Assembly (NCBI GenBank): GCA_018896835.1
Contig: JAHILS010000067.1
Location: 1 to 25,385, forward strand
Length of the DNA: 25,385 bases
From: Patescibacteria group bacterium
GTDB taxonomy: Bacteria > Patescibacteriota > Patescibacteriia > UBA9934
Direction: 5' to 3'
In this document: positions 13,983 through 21,244 of the stretch, piece by piece
How the letters are laid out: each line of letters opens with the position of its first letter
Position numbering within the stretch: position 1 is the first letter of the stretch
Made by a program: the position numbers and the translations under genes
The notes under the pieces: model-generated
Databases searched by the model: none
Told to the model about the DNA's origin: nothing
What the model saw: only the letters and a program-made list of their open reading frames with translations

Positions 13983-15020
13983 ATGCATGTATATGTGCAC
14001 ATTATTACTTGGAATGAAAGAAAGTATTTGCCGGATCTTCTTGAATCCCTAAGGTTGCAAACATATCAAGATTTTAGCATTCGACTTTTGGATAATGGCA
14101 GTACTGACGGCACTGTTGAATATATTAGGCAATTTATGCCCACTAGCCTAATTGCGCATAATAAGAAAAATTTAGGCTTTGCCGAAGGGCACAATCAATT
14201 AATTAGGTTTACACTAGGTCACGCGCATGAAGATGAGGATTGCGCGATTTTGCTTATTAATGCTGATATGTTGCTTGAGCCAAACGCAATCGAGGTTTTA
14301 GTTCGGTCATGTAAGAAGGGCGTTGGCGCTGTTCAGCCTAAGGTCTATAGAGCATTTGGTGAAAACCTGGGTGATGAATATTTGGAAGAGACGGTAAAGT
14401 CGGACGTAATTGATACAACCGGTCTTTCTGTTTCCAAGTCATGGCGCATGTTTGATAGAGGTGCTGGAGATCTGGACAAAGGTCAGTATGACAGCGCGAG
14501 CGATTTATTTGGTCCAAGCGGGGCTATCGCTCTTTTCCCAATCAAGACTGTTATTGATTTAATGGAAGGAAATGATTTCTTTGATTCTGATTTTTTTACA
14601 TATCGTGAAGATTGCGATCTTGCCTGGAGACTGCAAAAACGTGGATGGAAAACTGTTTTTGAGCCAAAAGCAATTGGTTATCATTATCGGGGAATGTTTG
14701 GAGCACAAAAACAGTCATGGTTTGGACGCCTGCGCAATCGCCAGGGACAAAGCCCATTTTTTGCCGCCTATTCAACCAGAAATCAAATTTTTGTTTTATT
14801 GAAAAATTTAACTATCGGGGATTTTATTCTTAGCTTTCCTCATATAATTATTGACGAAGGCGGACGCCTAATTTATACATTTATATTTGAAGGCCAAACC
14901 CGCCGGCGCATTTTAGAGATATGGAAATTTATACCAAAGATGTTAAAGAAGCGTAAGGCAATAAAAAAACGCCAGCTAAAGTCAGAGCGTGAGATACGAA
15001 AATATGTTGGACTACAATAA
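13983..15020 (+). CDS. GT2 glycosyltransferase, rhamnosyltransferase-like
   Basis: 345 residues with a single GT-A domain. The N-terminal strand IITWNERKYLPDLLESL, LDNGSTDGT and NKKNLGFAEGHNQ mark a WbbL-like GT2. ILLINADMLLEP supplies the DxD-type metal site, and SDFFTYREDCDLAWRLQKRG supplies the ED catalytic-base motif. An insertion of about 60 residues after the metal site (AFGENLGDEYLEE onward) separates it from the next gene's product. The basic C-terminus (KKRKAIKKRQLKSE) suggests peripheral membrane contact. It probably adds a sugar to a surface polysaccharide. Its 3' end overlaps the next GT2 gene by 17 bases. Confidence 0.88.
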   Translation: MHVYVHIITWNERKYLPDLLESLRLQTYQDFSIRLLDNGSTDGTVEYIRQFMPTSLIAHNKKNLGFAEGHNQLIRFTLGHAHEDEDCAILLINADMLLEPNAIEVLVRSCKKGVGAVQPKVYRAFGENLGDEYLEETVKSDVIDTTGLSVSKSWRMFDRGAGDLDKGQYDSASDLFGPSGAIALFPIKTVIDLMEGNDFFDSDFFTYREDCDLAWRLQKRGWKTVFEPKAIGYHYRGMFGAQKQSWFGRLRNRQGQSPFFAAYSTRNQIFVLLKNLTIGDFILSFPHIIIDEGGRLIYTFIFEGQTRRRILEIWKFIPKMLKKRKAIKKRQLKSEREIRKYVGLQ

Positions 15021-15861
15021 ACAGAAAAGCAATATCGACCTGTCAATTATCATAGTTCATACCTATGAGAAGCATTTGATTCGCCAAACATTAAATAGTA
15101 TTAGCCGGTCAGCTCCTAGAATTTCTGTTGAGATTATTGTGGTCGATAACAATCCAAAGGCTGGGTTTGGCGAGCTGGTCAAGGCAGAATATCCGCACGT
15201 TTGCCATGTACCACTTGAAAGAAACGTAGGTTTCGGATCAGCGATGAATATTGGTATAAAAGCGTCGCATGGTAGATATGTGCTCATTTTTAATCCGGAC
15301 ATTGTGGTTTTGCCTGACTCTCTTGAGACGCTTGCCAGCTTTATGGATGAAAATCCCGACGTTGGTATGTGCGGTCCACAATTGAGTAATCCCGACGGAT
15401 CCTTGCAATACTCATGCTACAGGTGTCCAACTTTGCTAATCCCGGCATACCGAAGAACTTTTTTGGGAAAATTATCATTTGGTAAGCAGGCAGTAGAGCA
15501 ATATTTAATGATGGACGAGGATCATCACGAGGAAATGGAAGTTGATTCATTAATCGGCGCTGCGATTTTTGCCAGACGGGACGCATTAAATGAGGTTGGT
15601 CTATTTGATGAACGATTTTTCATGTATTATGAAGACAATGATTTGTGCAGGAGGTTTTGGGAAAACGGTCATAAGGTTGTCTATTATCCGCAAGCAAAGA
15701 TGATCCATTATCATAGGCGAGCAAGCGCTGACGGCGGACTCCTTAGTCAGTTGTTTAACCGATTTGCCTGGATACAGATAGCTAGTGCTATTAAATTTTT
15801 CTATAAATATCGCGGCCAAGAAAATCCGCGTTTAGGAGGTCAAAATGAAAAAAGGAATTAA
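15004..15861 (+). CDS. GT2 glycosyltransferase, WbbL-type
   Basis: 285 residues from ATG 15004; an in-frame GTG at 14989 would add five residues and deepen the overlap. Motifs: DLSIIIVHTYEKHLIRQTL, VVDNNPKAG, LERNVGFGSAMNIGI, LIFNPDIVVLP (metal site), GPQLSNPDGSLQYSC and DERFFMYYEDNDLCRR (catalytic base region), then HYHRRAS. These are the standard signposts of rhamnosyl- or related transferases that act on lipid-linked glycans. It overlaps the upstream GT2 and the downstream DUF4012 gene (17 bases each), so the three form one translationally coupled block. Confidence 0.88.
   Translation: MLDYNKQKSNIDLSIIIVHTYEKHLIRQTLNSISRSAPRISVEIIVVDNNPKAGFGELVKAEYPHVCHVPLERNVGFGSAMNIGIKASHGRYVLIFNPDIVVLPDSLETLASFMDENPDVGMCGPQLSNPDGSLQYSCYRCPTLLIPAYRRTFLGKLSFGKQAVEQYLMMDEDHHEEMEVDSLIGAAIFARRDALNEVGLFDERFFMYYEDNDLCRRFWENGHKVVYYPQAKMIHYHRRASADGGLLSQLFNRFAWIQIASAIKFFYKYRGQENPRLGGQNEKRN
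15834..15840 (+). promoter_or_regulatory. Strong Shine-Dalgarno site for the DUF4012 gene
   Basis: AGGAGGT, four bases ahead of ATG 15845. It is the only full-strength ribosome-binding site I found in front of a protein gene here, and it fixes the start inside the end of the preceding gene. Confidence 0.85.
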
Positions 15862-17848
15862 TTTTTTGGAAAATCCAGACGCATTATCAGGACCAGAGCT
15901 CAATGATTGTGAGCCAATGGTTTCTTATGAGCCAGTAAAACTAAGCTCAAAAACAAAAAAGCGAAAGTACTTGTTATATTTTTTTGTAATTTTAGTAGTT
16001 ATTACTGTGTGTATTGTCTTATTTAATATTGGCAGGTTTGTAACTTCAGGGCTTGATGCTAAGGCTTCGCTGGAGAGTGCCCAAGAATACGCTATGGCGT
16101 TTGATTTTGATAATGCTATCGAGCAAGTGCATATTGCTCAAAAGGATTTGCACACGGCAAAAGGCAGTTTGTGGGTGGTAAAGCCATTGATTTTCTTGCC
16201 ATGGGTTGGGGATCAGGTCGATGCACTAGTTGTAATGGTAGACACTGGCGTGGTTTTAGTAGATGTTCTGGACAATGCTTTGTTGATTGTTGGTGATGTT
16301 TATAGTTCAGTTAGTGATATTCAAAGTACGCTTAACGAAATTCCTGGCATTGATAAGACTTATACTTTTAAAACATTACCAGCCGAGGTTCGGGTTGAGA
16401 TGTTGCAGACCTTGCAATCTATCGCTCCTGACTTGGCGCAAGCTCGTATTCAAATCCGTGAGGCACAGGACAAGCTAAGTCAGCTTGATGATGAACACAT
16501 GATTTATTCAATGCAAGTAGTTGTTGATCGTTTGGAAGAAATTTTGCCAAGCGTTTCCTCGGCTATAGAGCTTATTACACCTTTTGCTCAATCAATTGAT
16601 GAGTTAGCTGGAGTTGGTAAAGACAGGCAATGGCTTTTGCTGTTTTTAAACAATACAGAAATGCGACCAGGTGGGGGATTTATGGGCGTGTATGGTTTAC
16701 TCCAAATGCGCGATGGTGAAATCGTTGACATTACAACAGACAATACATATTCAATTGATTGGCTCACAGAAAGTGATAATTATCAGGTCGAGCCACCATA
16801 TCCAATATCTGCCTATCTTGGGCTTGATACCTGGTATTTTAGAGACGCTAACTGGTCACCAGACTTTGCTGAGTCAGCAAAAACAGCGACTCAATTATTG
16901 CGCCAAGAATATGCTTTTGCTGGACTGCCTGTACCACAAATTGATGGTGTGATTGGATTTACACCAACAACAATTGAACAACTTCTTAATATCGTTGGTG
17001 ACATTACGGTTGATGGCATAACTTTCACTAGCGAGAATTTCACAGAAACTCTTGAATACCAAGTTGAATATGGGTTTAAAGAGCACGGCGTTGAGTGGGA
17101 TGATCGAAAAGAAATAATAAATGACTTAATGGACGTGTTGATGGAGCGCATCATGGACATTTCCATTGATCAACTACCAAACCTCTTGGCAGTATTAACG
17201 CAGATGTTTGATACCAAGCAGGTCGCACTTTATAGTTTTGACACACAAACACAGAATGTGTTTGTGGACGCTAATTGGTCCTCGGTAATAGACGCGTCAG
17301 AGGTTGATGATGTGCTAATGGTAGTGGACGCAAATATGGGAGCTTTAAAAACAGATCATGCAATGGAAAAAGAGATTACTTATTCAATCAAGCCTGTTGG
17401 TGATCATTATGAAGCCCAAGCGGATATTGTATATAAGCATACTGGCGGATTTGATTGGAGAACAACAAGGTACCAAACATATACAAGTATAATGGTGCCT
17501 CTGGGTAGTGAATTGCTTTATACCAATGGCCAGGATGCGAGCGCCTATGAGGAGATAGGACTAACGCGTTTTGGGTCATACATCGTAATTGAACCAGGCG
17601 AAACAAAGACATTAACGTTTCAATATCGTTTGCCAGGCTCGATTAAGGATGCAATAGATGACAAGGCATATGAATTAATGATTTTTAAGCAAATAGGTTC
17701 TAAACAGGCTTCATTGACTTTAGACCTAGATTTTGGTAAAAAATTAAGAGCTGCAGTGCCTGCTGAGGACCAAGATCAGTTTGGTGATAACAAATATCAC
17801 CTGAACACAAATTTGTCTCAAGACACAGAGTTGTTGGTGCAGTTTTAA
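15845..17848 (+). CDS. DUF4012 membrane-anchored surface protein
   Basis: 667 residues: a basic cytoplasmic N-terminus (about 30-42, KTKKRK), one transmembrane helix (about 43-63) and a long extracytoplasmic part. Residues about 75-235 are helical and hydrophobic-patterned. The DUF4012 core starts near 258 with QWLLLFLNNTEMRPGGGFMG, the family N-x-E-x-R-x-GGG signature. The C-terminal region is beta-rich. The function of DUF4012 is not established; the family is often found beside glycosyltransferases, which holds here, with two GT2 genes upstream. Cell-wall or surface-polymer assembly is a reasonable inference. Translation starts from a strong Shine-Dalgarno site. Confidence 0.85.
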   Translation: MKKGINFLENPDALSGPELNDCEPMVSYEPVKLSSKTKKRKYLLYFFVILVVITVCIVLFNIGRFVTSGLDAKASLESAQEYAMAFDFDNAIEQVHIAQKDLHTAKGSLWVVKPLIFLPWVGDQVDALVVMVDTGVVLVDVLDNALLIVGDVYSSVSDIQSTLNEIPGIDKTYTFKTLPAEVRVEMLQTLQSIAPDLAQARIQIREAQDKLSQLDDEHMIYSMQVVVDRLEEILPSVSSAIELITPFAQSIDELAGVGKDRQWLLLFLNNTEMRPGGGFMGVYGLLQMRDGEIVDITTDNTYSIDWLTESDNYQVEPPYPISAYLGLDTWYFRDANWSPDFAESAKTATQLLRQEYAFAGLPVPQIDGVIGFTPTTIEQLLNIVGDITVDGITFTSENFTETLEYQVEYGFKEHGVEWDDRKEIINDLMDVLMERIMDISIDQLPNLLAVLTQMFDTKQVALYSFDTQTQNVFVDANWSSVIDASEVDDVLMVVDANMGALKTDHAMEKEITYSIKPVGDHYEAQADIVYKHTGGFDWRTTRYQTYTSIMVPLGSELLYTNGQDASAYEEIGLTRFGSYIVIEPGETKTLTFQYRLPGSIKDAIDDKAYELMIFKQIGSKQASLTLDLDFGKKLRAAVPAEDQDQFGDNKYHLNTNLSQDTELLVQF

Positions 17849-17872
17849 CTAGGGGGACCAATTTGCCCAATT

Positions 17873-18877
17873 ATGTTTGATAAGAAGATTGGAATTGATC
17901 TGGGAACAACTACTGTGCTTGTTTACGTCCCCAAGCGAGGGATTATTATAAATGAACCATCGGTTGTGGCCATTTCAAAGGCTGATCGAAAGGTTCTAGC
18001 TGTTGGCAAGGAAGCGAAAGATATGCTCGGTCGAACACCTGACACTATCGTTGCTTTGCGACCACTTAAAGATGGGGTAATTGCTGACTATAAAACAACT
18101 GAAGCTATGCTTCGTTATTTTATTAACAAAGCAATGGGTGGAATGAGAATTTGGCGACCTGAGGTTATGATTGCTGTTCCAGGCGGAATTACCTCAACTG
18201 AGCGTCGGGCCGTAGTTGACGCCGCACTGTCCGCTGGGGCAAAAGCAGCTTATATTATTCGACAACCGATCGTGGCAGCAATTGGCGCTAATATTCCAAT
18301 TGGTAGTCCGTCAGGTCACATGGTTATTGAAATCGGCGGAGGAACAACCGAAGTGGCTGTTATATCATTGGGAGGAATTGTGGCGTCAGATTCAGTTCGT
18401 ATTGGTGGAGTGAAGTTTGACCAAGCTCTCATGGAACACATTCGAAGAAAATATAATTTGGCAATTGGTGAGCGAACAGCAGAAGATATTAAAATCCGCG
18501 TTGGATCAGCGCTTTATTTGGAAGATAAGCTAGAAATGGAAGTAAAAGGGCGTGACATGATTACAGGCTTACCAAAGGTAATGATTGTAACTTCCGACGA
18601 TGTTACCGAGGCAATACAACCACTCTTGGAAGGAGTTTTGGAGGCTATAAAAGAGGTTTTGTACAAGACGCCACCAGAGCTTTCAGCTGACGTAATGGAC
18701 AAAGGAATTGTTATTTCTGGTGGAAGTGCCCAGCTTCGAAATTTTGATAAGCTAATAGCTGAGGCAACTGGTGTGCCAACTTATTTAGCAGAAGAAGCGC
18801 AATTGTGTGTGGCTAAGGGAACTGGTATTGCTCTGGATAACTTAGACGCATATAAGCGTAGCGTCTTCACTGGATAA
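17873..18877 (+). CDS. mreB: Actin-like shape protein MreB
   Basis: 334 residues, full length for MreB, which forms membrane-associated filaments that direct lateral wall synthesis. Nucleotide-binding motifs: GIDLGTTTVLVYV (phosphate 1), IEIGGGTTEVAVISLGG (phosphate 2), and near the C-terminus GIVISGGSAQLRNFD (adenosine). VPGGITSTERRAV is a typical MreB stretch. One departure: the usual EEPxAAAIGA reads RQPIVAAIGANIPIG (R130-Q131-P132). The gene ends one base before the next start. No mreC, mreD or rodA neighbours are present. The usual -10 and ribosome-binding site are not obvious, so it may be co-transcribed with the DUF4012 gene 24 bases upstream. Confidence 0.95.
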   Translation: MFDKKIGIDLGTTTVLVYVPKRGIIINEPSVVAISKADRKVLAVGKEAKDMLGRTPDTIVALRPLKDGVIADYKTTEAMLRYFINKAMGGMRIWRPEVMIAVPGGITSTERRAVVDAALSAGAKAAYIIRQPIVAAIGANIPIGSPSGHMVIEIGGGTTEVAVISLGGIVASDSVRIGGVKFDQALMEHIRRKYNLAIGERTAEDIKIRVGSALYLEDKLEMEVKGRDMITGLPKVMIVTSDDVTEAIQPLLEGVLEAIKEVLYKTPPELSADVMDKGIVISGGSAQLRNFDKLIAEATGVPTYLAEEAQLCVAKGTGIALDNLDAYKRSVFTG

Positions 18878-18878
18878 T

Positions 18879-19970
18879 ATGAAATGCAGAACATATGGGA
18901 TTGATGTAAATGCCCTGGCAAGAACTCAATACACTGGTGTTGAGCGCTATGTTTTTGAACTAATTACTGAGCTCATAAAAAAACCGCTTTATAAAGATGA
19001 GCGGGTTTTTTTGTATTCAAGTAAAGTTATCAAAGAGCTAGGGCAACTACCGTATGGTTGGGAATGGAAGATTTTAAAGTTACCAATAATTCCCAAAGGC
19101 TGGACTCATCTGCGATTAAGCCTTGAGCTATTATTGAATCCTCCAAGCGTATTTTTTTCTCCAGCACATGAAATTCCGTTGTTTAGTCGACGAACAAAAA
19201 TTGTGAACACTATTCATGACATCGCTTTTGTTCATGTGCCAGAGGTGTATACATTTTGTGCTCAAGTGCGTCAGCACTGGGCTGTTAAGAGGTCGATGAA
19301 AAGGTCAGCCCATATTTTGGCTGTATCGCAAACAACGAAGGATGATCTGTTAAATCAATATAGTATCGATCCGGTAAAAATTACTGTTACTAGGCTTGGT
19401 GTGAGGTTGTCTGATCAAAAAACTGTGCAAAAGACTAAGAATCACTTTTTTGCGCTGGGAAGGGTTGAAAAGAAGAAAAATATTGCATTTTTGATTGAGG
19501 TTTTTGAAAAGTTTTTAGAGAAGAATCCTGGAAAGGATGTAAAATTAGTACTAGGTGGCAAGATGGGAGACGGGTCTAATAGTATTTGTCAGAGGATTGA
19601 AGGGTCGCCAGCCAAGAATAACATTGTTATTTTGGGCTATGTTTCTGATGAGCGGATGCGAGATTTGATGGCAGAGTCGATTGCCTACGTATTTCCTTCC
19701 TCATACGAGGGTTTTGGTTTACCAGCCTTAGAAGCCATGTCGCATTGTGCTCCAGTTATCGCCTCGGACATTCCTGCTTTGCGAGAAGTTTGCGACAAAG
19801 CAGCGCTATTTGCTTCCCCAACCGATCACCAGGAGTGGCTCGATGCACTCGATAAGGTTTCAAATCAAGATTTGCGTAATGAACTGATAAGAAGGGGCAA
19901 GGAGCGTATTAAGGATTTTTCATGGACTGATACTGCACAAAAAACATTAAAAGTATTGCGAAATGTATAA
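18879..19970 (+). CDS. GT4-family glycosyltransferase
   Basis: 363 residues, GT-B fold. The N-terminal domain has GIDVNALARTQYTGVERYV (acceptor loop), VFFSPAHEIPLF and VNTIHDIAFVHVPE. The C-terminal domain starts near FALGRVEKKKNIAFLIEVF and carries YVFPSSYEGFGLPALEAMS, the EX7E region that binds the donor sugar. This pattern is common in mannosyl- or related transferases of surface glycans; the exact sugar is unknown. It starts one base after mreB and is followed by the regulator gene after two bases. A terminator-like hairpin lies inside codons 34-45. Confidence 0.9.
   Translation: MKCRTYGIDVNALARTQYTGVERYVFELITELIKKPLYKDERVFLYSSKVIKELGQLPYGWEWKILKLPIIPKGWTHLRLSLELLLNPPSVFFSPAHEIPLFSRRTKIVNTIHDIAFVHVPEVYTFCAQVRQHWAVKRSMKRSAHILAVSQTTKDDLLNQYSIDPVKITVTRLGVRLSDQKTVQKTKNHFFALGRVEKKKNIAFLIEVFEKFLEKNPGKDVKLVLGGKMGDGSNSICQRIEGSPAKNNIVILGYVSDERMRDLMAESIAYVFPSSYEGFGLPALEAMSHCAPVIASDIPALREVCDKAALFASPTDHQEWLDALDKVSNQDLRNELIRRGKERIKDFSWTDTAQKTLKVLRNV
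18977..19012 (+). other. Terminator-like hairpin inside the GT4 coding sequence
   Basis: AAAAAAACCGC (18977-18987) can pair with GCGG, a bulged G and a seven-T run (19001-19012) around a 13-base loop. It looks like an intrinsic terminator, about 100 bases after the mreB stop. If used, it would lower expression of the GT4 and regulator genes relative to mreB. It could equally be a by-product of the encoded KKP and RVFL residues. Confidence 0.4.
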
Positions 19971-19972
19971 GT

Positions 19973-20737
19973 ATGCAGGATTTGATTCTGGATTTGATTG
20001 CTTTGGGATTTTCAAGAAACGAATCTGTTGTTTACGTTGCGTCATTGGAACTTGGCCAAGCTGGCGCTCATGAAATTTGCGCAAAGGCTGGAGTGAATAG
20101 GGCCACGGTTTATTCAGTTTTGGATAGTTTAAAAAAGAAGGGACTTATTACTTTTATTACTTCAGGTGATCAACGCCAATATAGGGCAGAGGCACCAGTT
20201 TCTATTTTAACGCTTTTGGAACTGCAACAGCGTGAGCTAGAGAAGCGTCAACGCAGAGCTCACGACATAATTACTCGTTTGCAAGTCTTTCATAATACTG
20301 ACGTTGCCAAGCCAAAGATTAGGTACTTTGAGCGCATTACAGGCTTGCGTTCCATGCAGGCTGAGTACGAGATGCTTAATGAGGATATGATCCAAATCGT
20401 TGGACTTGATACTTTAAAGCAACTTTACGACCCAGAGCGCGAACTAGAACATACCAGTGAGTTGAAACGAAGGAATAGCCAGGTCAAGACTATGCTTGTT
20501 ACCAAACAAGACGTTTCACATTTGGATTTACTGGAAAATTTTCAATACGTTGTTGTTGATCCTGATTTGGTTGATATAAAAGGGGAGATGACTGTTTGCG
20601 GTGATCGCCTGGTATTGTTTTCTTATACGCAGGGAATTATTGCGGTGGAGATTCAATCAAAAACAATCGCCGACACAGCCAGAGCAACCCTTGAGCTGGC
20701 GTGGAATGAGGCAAAGAGACTTTCGCAAAACAAATAA
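19973..20737 (+). CDS. TrmB-family transcriptional regulator
   Basis: 254 residues. The first 75 form a winged helix-turn-helix: a LIALGFSRNESVVYVASLEL opening, then EICAKAGVNRATVYSVLDSLKKKGL (helix-turn-helix) and a basic wing SGDQRQYRAEAP. A helical linker (about 80-100) follows, and the C-terminal domain resembles the sensor half of TrmB-like regulators (family normally responding to sugars or other small effectors). Placement two bases after a glycosyltransferase gene suggests, but does not prove, control of envelope or sugar genes. Its stop codon lies in the hairpin that terminates the RNA transcribed from the opposite strand. Confidence 0.85.
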   Translation: MQDLILDLIALGFSRNESVVYVASLELGQAGAHEICAKAGVNRATVYSVLDSLKKKGLITFITSGDQRQYRAEAPVSILTLLELQQRELEKRQRRAHDIITRLQVFHNTDVAKPKIRYFERITGLRSMQAEYEMLNEDMIQIVGLDTLKQLYDPERELEHTSELKRRNSQVKTMLVTKQDVSHLDLLENFQYVVVDPDLVDIKGEMTVCGDRLVLFSYTQGIIAVEIQSKTIADTARATLELAWNEAKRLSQNK

Positions 20738-20760
20738 TCACCCAGTGGGTGATTATTTGT
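20730..20760 (-). terminator. Perfect 14-bp hairpin terminating the minus-strand RNA
   Basis: 20730-20743 pairs without mismatch with 20747-20760 around AGT. On the minus strand the stem ends in TTATTTGT followed by TTTT, a usable U-tract. On the plus strand no T-run follows. It also covers the stop codon of the regulator gene (20735-20737), so the two transcripts converge here. Confidence 0.75.
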
Positions 20761-21006
20761 AACAATCCGGAGGGGATGTAGAGCCCCCACCGAAGTGGGA
20801 ACATTTGGAGCAGTGATTACCGAAGTAATATACTCCGATGGATATTCGGGTGTGTGCAGAAAGTAAGCCGAGGCCTAGTTTTTGCACTTGAATATCCGCT
20901 TTCCTCCTAATTTCATTAAAATGATTTTTGGGGGAAATCATCACCTCCGGGTTGCTGTGAAGATGTCATTGGTCACTCGCGGGCCGGTTGGGGTCCATGC
21001 GCGAAC
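20730..21006 (-). ncRNA. Candidate highly structured RNA of unknown class
   Basis: Transcribed from a near-consensus promoter and ended by a perfect hairpin, about 275 bases. Elements (plus-strand coordinates, RNA from the minus strand): a closing helix between 20761-20778 and 20939-20956 (16 of 18 positions pair, one G-U, two single mismatches); a long imperfect hairpin 20840-20897 (8 bp GGATATTC/GAATATCC, then GTGCA/TGCAC, then AAA/TTT and TAGGC/GCTTA around CTCG); 4+5 bp hairpin 20807-20836; 5 bp hairpin 20786-20799. The last two are each capped by C(UUCG)G. A further stem 20923-20927/20935-20939 lies at the closing helix, and 20977-20981 pairs with 21000-21004 near the 5' end. A 63-codon frame (GTG 20944 to 20753, containing CSKC) exists, but its two FG dipeptides are simply the UUCGG loops. 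I find no match to tmRNA, RNase P, SRP or 6S landmarks. Confidence 0.65.
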
Positions 21007-21011
21007 GGGAA

Positions 21012-21040
21012 AATATAGCATAAAAATGGGGTTTTGTCAA
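21012..21040 (-). promoter_or_regulatory. Near-perfect promoter of the structured RNA
   Basis: On the minus strand, consensus TTGACA (21040-21035), a 17-base spacer and TATATT (21017-21012) preceded by TGC (extended -10). This is the best promoter in the window. A start at G21006 is expected, five bases beyond the -10 box. Confidence 0.85.
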
Positions 21041-21098
21041 TGGGGTAGGGTGATTTTTTAGCTAAGGATAGCAAGAATTATAGGCTCTAATACTAATT

Positions 21099-21197
21099 GA
21101 CCACCCCCACCCCCTCCTTGCCATGCCTGCCGCAGGCAGGGAAAAGGAGGGGAGCCTCGTTTTGCCTCTCCCCCTGACAAGGTGGCATGAGGTGGTC
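21099..21197. repeat. GC-rich nested palindromic (REP-like) element
   Basis: Outer arms GACCACC (21099-21105) and GGTGGTC (21191-21197). Inside, CCCCTCCTT (21111-21119) pairs with AAGGAGGGG (21144-21152). In the loop of that hairpin sits a second palindrome, TGCCTGC-C-GCAGGCA (21124-21138). CATGCC (21122-21127) can also pair with GGCATG (21184-21189). It has the look of a dispersed palindromic element of AT-rich genomes rather than of coding DNA. Copies elsewhere cannot be checked here. The 21041-21098 and 21198-21223 flanks show nothing else I can support. Confidence 0.6.
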
Positions 21198-21229
21198 TGT
21201 TCTGGGGATAAGCTAATACCGCAATGAGC

Positions 21230-21235
21230 TATACT
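21230..21235 (+). promoter_or_regulatory. Possible -10 box before the delta' gene
   Basis: TATACT at 21230-21235, ten bases before ATG 21245; no good -35. An upstream in-frame ATG (21224) would precede this box and is therefore less likely to be used. Confidence 0.4.
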
Positions 21236-21244
21236 ATATCCATT

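Noticed and set aside
20753..20944. Minus-strand 63-codon frame with a CSKC pair and GGAGG upstream
   Set aside because: It lies wholly inside the structured RNA; its repeated FG dipeptides are UUCGG tetraloops and the ribosome-binding spacing is poor. Kept as an alternative only in the RNA entry.
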